A program made the translations under genes and the position numbers. This document shows, one piece after another, positions 46,071 to 54,828 of a DNA stretch of 64,000 nt. A model generated the notes under the pieces. The model saw only the letters and a program-made list of their open reading frames with translations. It had not been told where the DNA came from and did not search any database. The DNA is from Pseudomonas viridiflava. GTDB lineage: Bacteria > Pseudomonadota > Gammaproteobacteria > Pseudomonadales > Pseudomonadaceae. The stretch is from NCBI GenBank assembly GCA_900596015.1, contig UVIF01000008.1:1-64000 (forward strand), read 5' to 3'. Every line of letters starts with the position of its first letter. The first letter of the stretch is position 1.

Positions 46071-47351
46071 ATGAGCAAGACCAACGAATCCCTGATGCAA
46101 CGCCGCCAAGCTGCCGTGCCACGCGGTGTGGGCCAGATTCACCCGATCTTCGCCGAGTCAGCGCAGAACGCCACGGTTACCGACGTCGAAGGCCGCGAGT
46201 TCATCGACTTTGCCGGCGGCATCGCGGTACTCAACACCGGCCACGTTCACCCCAAGGTGATCGCCGCCGTACAGGCGCAATTGCACAAGCTGACCCACAC
46301 CTGCTTCCAGGTGCTGGCGTACGAGCCGTACGTTGAGGTCTGCGAGAAGATCAACGCCAAGGTACCTGGCGATTTCGACAAGAAAACCTTGCTGGTGACC
46401 ACAGGCTCCGAAGCCGTGGAAAACGCCATCAAGATCGCGCGTGCCGCCACTGGGCGCGCCGGTGTCATCGCCTTCACCGGCGCCTACCACGGTCGCACCA
46501 TGATGACCCTGGGCCTGACCGGTAAGGTCGTGCCGTACTCGGCTGGTATGGGCTTGATGCCCGGCGGTGTGTTCCGCGCGCTGTACCCCTGCGAGCTGCA
46601 TGGTGTGAGCGTGGACGATTCAATTGCCAGCATCGAGCGCATCTTCAAGAACGACGCCGAGCCGCGTGACATCGCAGCGATCATTCTCGAGCCGGTGCAG
46701 GGCGAAGGCGGCTTCTACGTCGCGCCCAAGGCTTTCATGCAGCGTCTGCGCGCCCTGTGCGATCAGCATGGCATCCTCTTGATCGCTGACGAAGTGCAGA
46801 CCGGTGCAGGCCGTACCGGCACGTTCTTCGCCATGGAGCAGATGGGTGTCGCACCTGACCTGACCACCTTCGCCAAGTCCATTGCTGGCGGTTTCCCTCT
46901 GGCCGGGGTATGCGGCAAAGCCGAGTACATGGACGCCATCGCTCCAGGCGGCCTGGGCGGCACCTACGCGGGCAGCCCTATCGCCTGCGCGGCAGCACTG
47001 GCCGTGATGGAAGTGTTCGAGGAAGAGAACCTGCTCGATCGCAGCAAGGCAGTCGGCGAGCACTTGGTGGCGGGCCTGCGCGCCATCCAGGCCAAGTACC
47101 CTGTGATCGGTGATGTGCGCGCACTGGGCGCGATGATTGCCATCGAGCTATTCGAAGGCGGCGACACCCACAAGCCGAACGCCGCAGCAGTGGCCCAAGT
47201 CGTAGCCAAGGCGCGCGACAAGGGTTTGATTCTGCTGTCGTGCGGTACTTACGGAAACGTCCTGCGTATCCTGGTTCCACTGACTGCGCCTGACGAGTTG
47301 TTGGACCAAGGCTTGGCCATCATCGAAGAGTGTTTTGCTGAACTGGCTTGA
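46071..47351 (+). CDS. gabT: 4-aminobutyrate aminotransferase
   Basis: 426 residues, class III PLP transaminase converting GABA and 2-oxoglutarate to succinic semialdehyde and glutamate. Visible landmarks: TTGSEAVENAIKIARAATGR, the PLP-stacking region AYHGRTMMTLGLTGK, Asp in IADEVQTGAGRTG and the Schiff-base Lys in TTFAKSIAGGFPLAG (about 269). The ATG at 46071 follows GAGGA at 6-nt spacing. Its product feeds GabD upstream. A strong terminator lies 21 bp after the stop. Confidence 0.96.
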   Translation: MSKTNESLMQRRQAAVPRGVGQIHPIFAESAQNATVTDVEGREFIDFAGGIAVLNTGHVHPKVIAAVQAQLHKLTHTCFQVLAYEPYVEVCEKINAKVPGDFDKKTLLVTTGSEAVENAIKIARAATGRAGVIAFTGAYHGRTMMTLGLTGKVVPYSAGMGLMPGGVFRALYPCELHGVSVDDSIASIERIFKNDAEPRDIAAIILEPVQGEGGFYVAPKAFMQRLRALCDQHGILLIADEVQTGAGRTGTFFAMEQMGVAPDLTTFAKSIAGGFPLAGVCGKAEYMDAIAPGGLGGTYAGSPIACAAALAVMEVFEEENLLDRSKAVGEHLVAGLRAIQAKYPVIGDVRALGAMIAIELFEGGDTHKPNAAAVAQVVAKARDKGLILLSCGTYGNVLRILVPLTAPDELLDQGLAIIEECFAELA

Positions 47352-47371
47352 GTGATGTGATCGTTTGATAG

Positions 47372-47397
47372 AAAAACCCGCTTCGGCGGGTTTTTTT
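47372..47397 (+). terminator. Rho-independent terminator of gabDT
   Basis: Stem ACCCGC/GCGGGT with a TTCG tetraloop, flanked by an A-run on the left and seven T on the right. A textbook intrinsic terminator. Confidence 0.95.
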
Positions 47398-47750
47398 ATG
47401 GGGTGGTTTTAGTTTGGTTGGCTATGCACTGATCGAGGATGGCACGAGCGATCCAGTCGGGATTGTCTTTGAAATAAGGTAATCAACGACGCCATCATGT
47501 CTGCACGTAAACAACGGTTTCCGAGTTTTTCCGAGGGCGCAGCACGCTGAAGGTCGCGCTACGAATATCAAGCTGAGCCGGTGCTTTACCAAGCCCGTGA
47601 TTCTTCAACAGGCCGTTTGCAGCAAGGCGCGGCATGCGCTAAAAACCCTTTGCTGGATCCATTGTTCTGCACGTCCAACACGCCATACTGTCGGTGCTCA
47701 CGCATCACGGCCTTGACCCGGCCTTCACCTCTGGCTCATGGAGTGCGCCT
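47398..47750. other. Gap between gabT and the HDOD gene, possible gene relic
   Basis: About 350 bp without an intact gene. On the minus strand, 47396-47480 reads YFKDNPDWIARAILDQCIAN and ends in TAA, protein-like in composition but without a start; it may be the tail of a lost small gene. The rest shows nothing. Confidence 0.35.
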
Positions 47751-48956
47751 ATGAATGCTGTTGCCAGCATGCCCCCTCGTGTGTTGATCGCCGATTCCGA
47801 CCCCTGGATGCGTGATCTGCTGTCCCAAATGCTGCTGGCCGTACGGGGCGATGCGCGTCTGCAGATGTGCGCGACGGGGCCTGACGCGTTGGAGCATCTG
47901 CGTGAGCTACCGGATCTGGTGATCGCCACACGCGAGCTGCCGGGTATCAGCGGTCTCGATCTGTTGCGCGGCGTACGCAAAAGCCCTCGCCTGGCGACCT
48001 TGCCCTTTATTCTGCTGAGCGAGCGCGGCGACAGTGCCAGTGTGCGTGAAGTGCTGCCGTTGGCGCCGACGGCGTACCTGACCAAGCCTGTGGATATGGC
48101 AGGTTTGAAAGCGCGTCTGCTGACCTTGCTGCCAAACTCGGGAGATGTTGGAGCGCAGCGGGCTCCACAGATCGCTGCAGGTACTACGTTGGACCACTAT
48201 GTCGAGCGTCGGCGCCTGGAGTGCGACGGCGGCCCTTTGTTGTGTGATGTGCAGGCGGCCGTGATTCGCGCATCGGGAGATATGAAGGTATTGGAAGCCA
48301 ACCTGCGCAGTGATCCGCAGGTCACGGCAGTGCTGATCAGCGCGGCCAACAGCGCCGCGAAACCAGGTGCGTCGCCGGTATTGACGCTGCAGCAGGCACT
48401 GTACGCCTTGGGTGTCACACAGAGCAGAAATCTGTTGCTGGCCCTGGCCTCCAAACCTGGCGCCTACCTGACCGACCCACTGTTGCTGGAGCGGGCCGAG
48501 GTCTGCTGGAATCGCTCGGCCCATACCGCGGAATTCGCCCGCAGCATTGCGCGTCAGCAGCAGCTGGATGAGTGGTTTTGCCACTGCGCAGGTTTGTTGC
48601 ACTGCCTGGGTGACCTGGCGTTGCTGCGGGTGTTGCAGGAATGGCAACTGGCGGGCGGCGAGCTCGACGAAGTCCGGATCACCCAGGTGCTGCGTACTTT
48701 CAGCGCGCCTTATGGATCGGAACTGCGCCGACGCTGGCGGTTGCCGCTTGAACTGCGAGAGTTGATCGCCGCAGCCTATCAATTGGGCGGAGGCGTCTAC
48801 TCGAGGGAAAAGTTGATTGTGAATGTTGCGGCGCAAATGGCGTCGCTGGGGGCAGATGAAGATGTCACCCAAATCGCTCAAGGCAAACCCGCACGGTTAC
48901 TCAAGATAGGGGTGTCGCAGCTGAACTGGTGGCGAGGGGCGCCGATGATTCGCTGA
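47751..48956 (+). CDS. Pseudo-receiver plus HDOD domain regulatory protein
   Basis: 401 residues. An N-terminal response-regulator fold (about 8-125) keeps the acidic pocket (Asp15, Asp17) and the invariant Lys112 in AYLTKPVD. The phospho-acceptor Asp is replaced: the stretch VIATRELPG puts Thr60 four residues before the conserved Pro. From about 160 to 370 is an HDOD domain, a non-catalytic HD relative used in signalling (VTAVLISAANSAAKPG, CAGLLHCLGDLALLRV). Likely a phosphorylation-independent scaffold. The start ATG at 47751 has GGAG 7 nt upstream. Its 3' end is duplicated 4.7 kb further on. Confidence 0.82.
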   Translation: MNAVASMPPRVLIADSDPWMRDLLSQMLLAVRGDARLQMCATGPDALEHLRELPDLVIATRELPGISGLDLLRGVRKSPRLATLPFILLSERGDSASVREVLPLAPTAYLTKPVDMAGLKARLLTLLPNSGDVGAQRAPQIAAGTTLDHYVERRRLECDGGPLLCDVQAAVIRASGDMKVLEANLRSDPQVTAVLISAANSAAKPGASPVLTLQQALYALGVTQSRNLLLALASKPGAYLTDPLLLERAEVCWNRSAHTAEFARSIARQQQLDEWFCHCAGLLHCLGDLALLRVLQEWQLAGGELDEVRITQVLRTFSAPYGSELRRRWRLPLELRELIAAAYQLGGGVYSREKLIVNVAAQMASLGADEDVTQIAQGKPARLLKIGVSQLNWWRGAPMIR

Positions 48957-48979
48957 TCTGCTGAACTACGCCGGGACAT
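48853..48979. repeat. Direct repeat, left copy (HDOD gene end)
   Basis: Contains the last ~100 bp of the HDOD gene and a decayed trace of the diguanylate-cyclase stop region (ctacgccgggacat). It matches 53567-53691 at most positions; the best stretch is ctgaactggtggcgaggggc followed by gccgatgattcgctgat. The intervening ~4.6 kb is AT-rich and looks inserted. Confidence 0.8.
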
Positions 48980-49034
48980 GGCTAAAGACCTCTATCGACC
49001 CGGGGCCTTGGCGGCGATCGAGAGAGATGGGGGA

Positions 49035-49427
49035 TCAACCACCCCAGCAATGGTCGAATATTTTCTGAGCGATCCAGGGCAGGTCACGCTGAAATTCTGG
49101 AAATACCTCGAAACGGCCGAGCATGCGGTCGATGCATATGAAGACCTTTTGACCAGAGCCTGCGATAGTACAAATTCCGCCAAAACTGACATTGCCTTCG
49201 CGCGAAGTGGTGACCGGCAAGGTATAGAGACTTTCGCATGACTGGATTTTGGTGGTGTTTTGATTCCAGAGGGCGTTGTCGCTGAATTCTTTTGTCACAG
49301 ACTCCCAATCCTCCAGATCAACTTTAGTTAACGTAGAATAAGCAGGCGGAAAGCTTAATTGATTTTCGTTGTCATGACCGGCTGCAACTGATAGCGGAAT
49401 AAGCATAATAATAAATAATTGTTTCAT
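49035..49427 (-). CDS. Small secreted protein next to the RTX gene
   Basis: 130 residues. Starts at the ATG at 49427 (aaagagac before it) with a signal peptide, MKQLFIIMLIPLSVAAG, so it is periplasmic or secreted. The mature part has three cysteines (SCESLYTLPV, GGICTIAG, VFICIDRM) and ends CWGG. No family recognised. It lies divergent to the RTX gene, 79 bp apart, inside the same inserted block, so it may be an accessory or immunity-like partner. AT-rich relative to the backbone. Confidence 0.62.
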   Translation of the reverse strand: MKQLFIIMLIPLSVAAGHDNENQLSFPPAYSTLTKVDLEDWESVTKEFSDNALWNQNTTKIQSCESLYTLPVTTSREGNVSFGGICTIAGSGQKVFICIDRMLGRFEVFPEFQRDLPWIAQKIFDHCWGG

Positions 49428-49506
49428 GTCGGTCTCTTTGAGTGGGTAATCTCCATTGCTCATAGCAAGTAAATCACGATCTCAGTCGTGACTCAAGGAG
49501 GTAACA

Positions 49507-52500
49507 ATGTCTTTGAACAAGCAACAGTTAACAGAATTTGTCCGGGCAGTCGTTCGGTTTGGAGAGATTTCGAATAGAAGTCCTTATGTTTCTAGCTACT
49601 CAACGGGAAAGAGCGGTCTTACTTTCGGTGCATTTCAGCATGATACGAAAAGAAATGATGATGCGCGGTTGTTCTTGGATAGAATTTTAAAGGCTCAAGT
49701 TGCGAACGGGAGTTTGACTGATCAGCAGGCAAATTCGTTGTACGCTCTGACAACAGAGTCTAGTGCGTCCGCTAAGATATCTTCCAAAAATCGGAAATTG
49801 ATTGATGATGCTCTGCAAGAGCAATGGTCGATTGTGGATGAGGCAGATACGAAACAGCTAAATGTCGTCATGGGTTACGTTGACTCTGCCCTTGAAACAG
49901 CAGCGCTGCATCCAAACGGACCAGGCGCCCTTGATCCTACGGCATTGGATCTGACGCTGGTTGCAGAAATGGCAATGTGGGGCAATCGCACCAACGGTTT
50001 GGATAAGTCTAATCTGTTCTTGCCAAAAATGGAGAGTATCACCCGAGAAGCTTGGCGCGACGAATATCTCTCTCAGCAACAACAATTCACGACTAGAGGT
50101 GAAAGCTTTGAAAAATGGACCGCCAAAGTTGAAAACGGAGTAATTAAAGGTGAAATTGCTGTGCTCACCGGTCAACTTAGTCCATTGATCGTTGCTACTG
50201 ACATTACGAAAATTGACTTTGGTGATCTTGGCGACTTGATGAAGGTTTTCGATCCATGGCCTTTGATGTGTCTTCCTGAAGATACATTGAAATATTTCAA
50301 CGAAGAGTTTGATGAGGCCCAGGCCACGAGAAGTCCTCTGGTGTTAGACCTGGATGGCAACGGCGTCAGTACCATTGGGCTGGATTCGAAAGTCTACTTT
50401 GATCACGATGGAAATGGCTTTGCTGAACATACGGGCTGGGTTGGCCCCGAAGACGGAATATTGGTCCATGACTTGGACAGTGACGGGATGATCAAGACCG
50501 GTGCTGAGCTATTCGGAAACTATACGATCAAAGCTGATGGTAGTCGCGCCTTCGACGGGTTTGACGCGTTGCGAGAGCTAGACGTCAACAATGACGGCCA
50601 AATTGATGTAGAGGATCCAGCTTTTGCGGACTTGGCTGTGTGGATCGACGCTAATAGCAATGCGGCGGTAGATGATCGCGAGTTAACCTGTTTAAACGAG
50701 GTGGGCGTAAAATCGCTGAAAACCGCGAGCGGTGGAAGTTTTGTTGATATTCAATTAAATAAGCATGTAAGCGGAAGTTACGTAAATACTGAGGGCGCGT
50801 CACACCAGATGAACGATGTGTGGTTTAGAGTGGATGCTTCTAAGAGCCTAAGTGCTGTTGATGTGCATATACCCGTGGAGATTAGAAACCTTCCAAACAT
50901 CGACGGTATTGGCAATGCACTTTCACTCCATCAAACTATGGCAGTCGATAGCAGCGGGCGACTGAAGAAATTTATCGAAGACTTCATCAGCGGAACTCGT
51001 TCCGAGCGGCTAGCGCTATTGCCGAGTATCATCTATGCATGGGCAGGGGTTTATGATGAGAATCCCACTAAACGCTCCTCCACACGGGGTGCTGGCAACG
51101 CAATAGGAGACGCGCGGATACTGGAATCACTGGAAGTGATGCTTGGCCGAGATTATCTCGGCATCTGGTGTTGGGGTCAGTTGGATGCGAATCCTCATGG
51201 CCCTTCCGCTGCAATTCTGGCAAGCGCATTCGATGACCTATCCAACCTTGTATATTCCAGACTGATGCTACAGACCGAATATGGTAGCAAGCTTACCGCC
51301 GTCAGTTTTGCGAGTGAGGAAGGCGACCGTATTGTAGATACAAAAGCTGTATTTGATCTGCTGAAAGCCGAATACGATCTTGATCCTGTTCGATCTAGAG
51401 AAAGCATTGTCGACTTCACCAAGACATTGATGAGCATAGGGCAACTGGGAACTCAGATAATCCAGAGTTTAAGGGAGTACCCATGTGACGAACCAGAAAT
51501 CACTATCGCATTACATGCTATTGAAATTTCCCATACGTATGGTCTAAATCCGAATGCGGTCCTGAACGGTGGGCCTGAAGATGATGTATTGAGTGGAGGC
51601 TCCGGCTCGGAAAAAATCTACGGTTATGGCGGAGACGATTTTCTTGCTGGAGGTGGCGGTGACGACTATCTTGCTGGCGGTAAAGGGTCTGATGTCTATC
51701 TATTCAATCGGGGTGATGGAGATGATGTAATATCTATTGCAACTAAAGATCGACCTGGGAAAACGGCTGACATTCTCCGGTTTGGAAAGGGTATCGTCCC
51801 CACTGATATAACGCTTGTGCGTCGGTATGATGATCTTTTATTGAATGTGAGTAGATCGGGTGGCTCTGTACTTATTGCGAATTATTTCTACGATAATGGT
51901 AGGGGTCTAGCTTGCGTTACTTTTGAAGATGGCACTGAATGGAAAACCGAGCAAATATACGAAATTGTTGCTATGGCATCTATTGAGCCGAGTGTGGCTC
52001 CGATCATTCACTTGGAGGAAGATGCTGTCACGCTTGGAGAGCTTGACTCATTTATTAGCCTACCAGAAGAAGAGCTTTCAATAGATGAGTCTGGACTAAA
52101 TTCTTTTTTCAGCAAAAAGGATGCAGTTGCCACTGTTATAGAAGCTGAAGGCGGCTACGCCAATGTTGAAGAGCAACAGAATGTATATTTCTATCGCGAA
52201 GATGCTGGCAATATAGTGATTTCCGCCGATGACACTCGCCAAGACAAGCTGGTTATAGATCCCGAAATCGCGTCCGAACGAATCACATTTCATAGATCCG
52301 ATTTTGATCTGCTTATTCGTATTAGATCATATCCTGAGAAAAGCATTAGACTTCTGAATCATTTTTTTGATCGCACTCCCGCGTTCAGATGGCTAACACT
52401 TGGAGGGACTACCCATGCTATCGAAGCAATCGCTGGGCAAGCTGTTGTGGATCCGATAAATGATGTCTTGTTTGGTACTCCCCAGAACGACGTATTGCTG

Positions 52501-53406
52501 GGCGGAATGGGTAATGATCAACTATATGGGGTTTCGGGTGACGACATAATGAAGGGTGGTCGTGGCAGTGATATGTACGGATACTCGGGCGGGGGTAATA
52601 TCACAGTTGATGATACAAGTGGCGAGCTGGATACGCTGGTCATGAGGAACACTCATTCACGGCAAGATTTGATGGCTGCTGCAGTGCGCGAAGGAAGTGA
52701 TCTGGTTCTAGATGTCGATCATGATGGCATTGATACCGCTACTGTAAAAGACTTTTTCCTTAGGTCAGATACAGTGGAGATTTTTAGCGGTTCTTCGGGC
52801 GAGGAAGTAACGAGGTCTGAAATCATCAACTTATTGGACGAAAATAGTACGCTTTCAGGGAACTATTACCAGTCCATGGCAATGCACGGGGAGAACATCC
52901 AAGGTTCTTCGTATGCAGACCATATCGAGGCAGGTGGGGGTGATGATACTATAAAAGGTAGAAGAGGGAATGATTTTCTCTTTGGCGGCGGTGGTAACGA
53001 TACCTATTTATACACCAAAGGCGATGGAAGTGATGTAATTGATAACTCAAGCGAGCAATCGCCAAATCGCGATACTTTAAGCATCACAGGCTTCAGCTAC
53101 CTTGATATCATTTTTATACAAAGCCTAAATGATCTCGTTATCAAGTTTTCTCAGAATGAAGACAGTATTACAGTTAAGAATTGGTTTTTGCAACCCTCTG
53201 CTCAGTTGTCCTCGATCGTTGTCAACAATTTCTCGATCAATGCGGCATCGGTAACCGCCCTAGCAGAAAAGATGCGAAAAGCCAATATTGGATCTGTAAA
53301 CCCTGCGCACCATCCTATGGAAGTATCTCCGATTCAGGATCTAGCATTGATTCTAAGGGATTTTTGGGTCAGGACTGAACTTGAAATCGATCATATAGTT
53401 AAGTAA
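49507..53406 (+). CDS. RTX calcium-binding secreted protein with a lysozyme-like N-terminus
   Basis: 1299 residues. Residues 1-230 are a helical domain with TGKSGLTFGAFQHD and ending near ENGVIKGEIAV, reminiscent of peptidoglycan-hydrolase folds (weak resemblance). Residues ~278-410 are a FrpC-like calcium region: LVLDLDGNGVSTIGL, VYFDHDGNGFAEHTGWVG, LRELDVNNDGQIDVEDPAF. RTX nonapeptide blocks (GGxGxDxLx) lie near 688-740, 985-1020 and 1137-1180. There is no N-terminal signal peptide, so type I secretion through a C-terminal signal is expected. The ribosome site AAGGAGG at 49495-49501 is perfect. No dedicated transporter is adjacent. AT-rich and inside a block flanked by direct repeats, so probably acquired. 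Confidence 0.85.
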   Translation: MSLNKQQLTEFVRAVVRFGEISNRSPYVSSYSTGKSGLTFGAFQHDTKRNDDARLFLDRILKAQVANGSLTDQQANSLYALTTESSASAKISSKNRKLIDDALQEQWSIVDEADTKQLNVVMGYVDSALETAALHPNGPGALDPTALDLTLVAEMAMWGNRTNGLDKSNLFLPKMESITREAWRDEYLSQQQQFTTRGESFEKWTAKVENGVIKGEIAVLTGQLSPLIVATDITKIDFGDLGDLMKVFDPWPLMCLPEDTLKYFNEEFDEAQATRSPLVLDLDGNGVSTIGLDSKVYFDHDGNGFAEHTGWVGPEDGILVHDLDSDGMIKTGAELFGNYTIKADGSRAFDGFDALRELDVNNDGQIDVEDPAFADLAVWIDANSNAAVDDRELTCLNEVGVKSLKTASGGSFVDIQLNKHVSGSYVNTEGASHQMNDVWFRVDASKSLSAVDVHIPVEIRNLPNIDGIGNALSLHQTMAVDSSGRLKKFIEDFISGTRSERLALLPSIIYAWAGVYDENPTKRSSTRGAGNAIGDARILESLEVMLGRDYLGIWCWGQLDANPHGPSAAILASAFDDLSNLVYSRLMLQTEYGSKLTAVSFASEEGDRIVDTKAVFDLLKAEYDLDPVRSRESIVDFTKTLMSIGQLGTQIIQSLREYPCDEPEITIALHAIEISHTYGLNPNAVLNGGPEDDVLSGGSGSEKIYGYGGDDFLAGGGGDDYLAGGKGSDVYLFNRGDGDDVISIATKDRPGKTADILRFGKGIVPTDITLVRRYDDLLLNVSRSGGSVLIANYFYDNGRGLACVTFEDGTEWKTEQIYEIVAMASIEPSVAPIIHLEEDAVTLGELDSFISLPEEELSIDESGLNSFFSKKDAVATVIEAEGGYANVEEQQNVYFYREDAGNIVISADDTRQDKLVIDPEIASERITFHRSDFDLLIRIRSYPEKSIRLLNHFFDRTPAFRWLTLGGTTHAIEAIAGQAVVDPINDVLFGTPQNDVLLGGMGNDQLYGVSGDDIMKGGRGSDMYGYSGGGNITVDDTSGELDTLVMRNTHSRQDLMAAAVREGSDLVLDVDHDGIDTATVKDFFLRSDTVEIFSGSSGEEVTRSEIINLLDENSTLSGNYYQSMAMHGENIQGSSYADHIEAGGGDDTIKGRRGNDFLFGGGGNDTYLYTKGDGSDVIDNSSEQSPNRDTLSITGFSYLDIIFIQSLNDLVIKFSQNEDSITVKNWFLQPSAQLSSIVVNNFSINAASVTALAEKMRKANIGSVNPAHHPMEVSPIQDLALILRDFWVRTELEIDHIVK

Positions 53407-53411
53407 CACGC

Positions 53412-53448
53412 GAAGCGATGGTAGTGCACGCCATCGCTTCCTCTTATT
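53412..53448 (+). terminator. Hairpin after the RTX gene
   Basis: GAAGCGATGG and CCATCGCTTC form a perfect 10-bp stem with a 9-nt loop, 5 bp after the stop, followed by the weak T-stretch ctcttatt. Probably an intrinsic terminator. Confidence 0.65.
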
Positions 53449-53566
53449 CCAGGTCTCCGATAGAGCATACGAAAATGTACCCGGGTCCCGGTGTCGTTGG
53501 GCGGAGACTTTACTGGCGGGAGATTATCAATAATAAGAATGCCGACCAATGCTTCAATACTTTCAT

Positions 53567-53691
53567 CAGATGAAAATTTCACCCAAATCGCTCAAAGCAA
53601 AACCGAGGCTACTCAGGATAGGGGTATCGCAGCTGAACTGGTGGCGAGGGGCGCCGATGATTCGCTGATGCGCTGACCTAGGCCGGCACGA
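53567..53691. repeat. Direct repeat, right copy (HDOD gene remnant)
   Basis: Second copy of the HDOD 3' end, with frame-breaking differences, running into the stop region of the diguanylate-cyclase gene. The pair of copies brackets 48980-53566. The stretch 53449-53566 has no gene. Confidence 0.8.
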
Positions 53692-54670
53692 TTTGGTTCT
53701 TGCCCTGGCGCTTGGCCTGGTACATGGCGGCGTCGGAACGCGAGAAGAGGGAGTCGAGCATTTCGTCTTGCGGCTGAATACTGGTCAGGCCCTGGCTTAC
53801 CGTAACGCCGTAGTTCTTGCCGTTGTGGTGGAAGCTCAAGCGCTGGATTTCGCGCTGCAGGCGCTCGGCGATCTGCATGGCCATGTCGGGCGCGCAGCCC
53901 GGAAACACGGCGGCGAATTCTTCGCCACCGATGCGCCCGAACAAGTCGCCACGTCGCAGTACCGCGCGGCCGGTTTCGGCGATGCGTTGCAGCACGTGGT
54001 CACCTTCCTGGTGGCCATAGGTATCGTTGATCATCTTGAAGTCGTCGATGTCCAGCAGCAGGAAGGCCATGGGCGTGTCGTTGAGGCGGGACTGTTCGAA
54101 CTCGCGGTGGGCGCATTCGAAGAAGTGTCGACGGTTGCTGCTCTGGGTCAGGACGTCGGTGGTGGCGAGGCGTTGGAGCTCGCCTTCAAGGTGCTTCTTT
54201 TCGGTAATGTCCTCGGCGATACCCACCACGATCACGCGTTGGCCAGCATCCACCTGATGGCTGACGAAGCATTTGTCGCTGAGCCAGCGGATCTGGCCGT
54301 CAGCGCTGATGATGCGGTATTCGCGGTCTTCGACGGCGCCTTTGTCGAGCACTTCGGCCAGGCTGCGATCGGCGTAGTCCAGGTCATCCGGGTAGATGCT
54401 GTCGCGCCATTCGTTGTAGTCGGCCAGCAGCAAACCCACCGAGCGGCCAAAAATCCGTTCGTAGGCGGGGCTGACGTAGATCATCTGCTGGGTTTCCCAA
54501 TCGAACGCCCAGAGTACCGCGTTGACGCTGACCAACAGCGAGCTGAACAGCTGCTCGCGCTCCTTGAGCCGCGCGACCTCACCCTGGGCATGCATCAAGG
54601 CCAATAGGGTTTCAGCGGCTTCGGGTAGAGGTTTGACGGGTGTAGAAGGTAATTTTTTATTGACCATCAT
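53678..54670 (-). CDS. PAS-GGDEF diguanylate cyclase
   Basis: 330 residues, cytoplasmic. A PAS/PAC sensor (about 40-165, WAFDWETQQMIYVSPAYERI; GIAEDITEKK) is followed by a GGDEF domain with the catalytic RIGGEEFA. The product-inhibition I-site is RRGD, five residues upstream of GGEEF, so this should be an active, feedback-controlled c-di-GMP synthase. Start: ATG at 54670; a GTG one codon upstream and an ATG one codon downstream are alternatives. c-di-GMP made here could feed the LapA retention system at the left of the window, but that link is inference. Confidence 0.92.
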   Translation of the reverse strand: MMVNKKLPSTPVKPLPEAAETLLALMHAQGEVARLKEREQLFSSLLVSVNAVLWAFDWETQQMIYVSPAYERIFGRSVGLLLADYNEWRDSIYPDDLDYADRSLAEVLDKGAVEDREYRIISADGQIRWLSDKCFVSHQVDAGQRVIVVGIAEDITEKKHLEGELQRLATTDVLTQSSNRRHFFECAHREFEQSRLNDTPMAFLLLDIDDFKMINDTYGHQEGDHVLQRIAETGRAVLRRGDLFGRIGGEEFAAVFPGCAPDMAMQIAERLQREIQRLSFHHNGKNYGVTVSQGLTSIQPQDEMLDSLFSRSDAAMYQAKRQGKNQIVPA

Positions 54671-54828
54671 CACGGCATCTCAGAGGCGTTGGGATTACTG
54701 CGAACGGATGCGCGAAAAGGCGCGGCCAAGGCATGATCCCAGGCGGTAGCGCTATGAGTCTGAGAGCGGAAAATTGTAACGAAGTTCCGAACGGCGCGCC
54801 TTGGGGCCAAGGCGCACCGATAAACGGC

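Noticed and set aside
48978..49241. 87-codon plus-strand ORF after the HDOD gene
   Set aside because: The opposite strand encodes a protein with a proper signal peptide and ribosome site; the plus ORF begins in the duplicated junction and lacks support.
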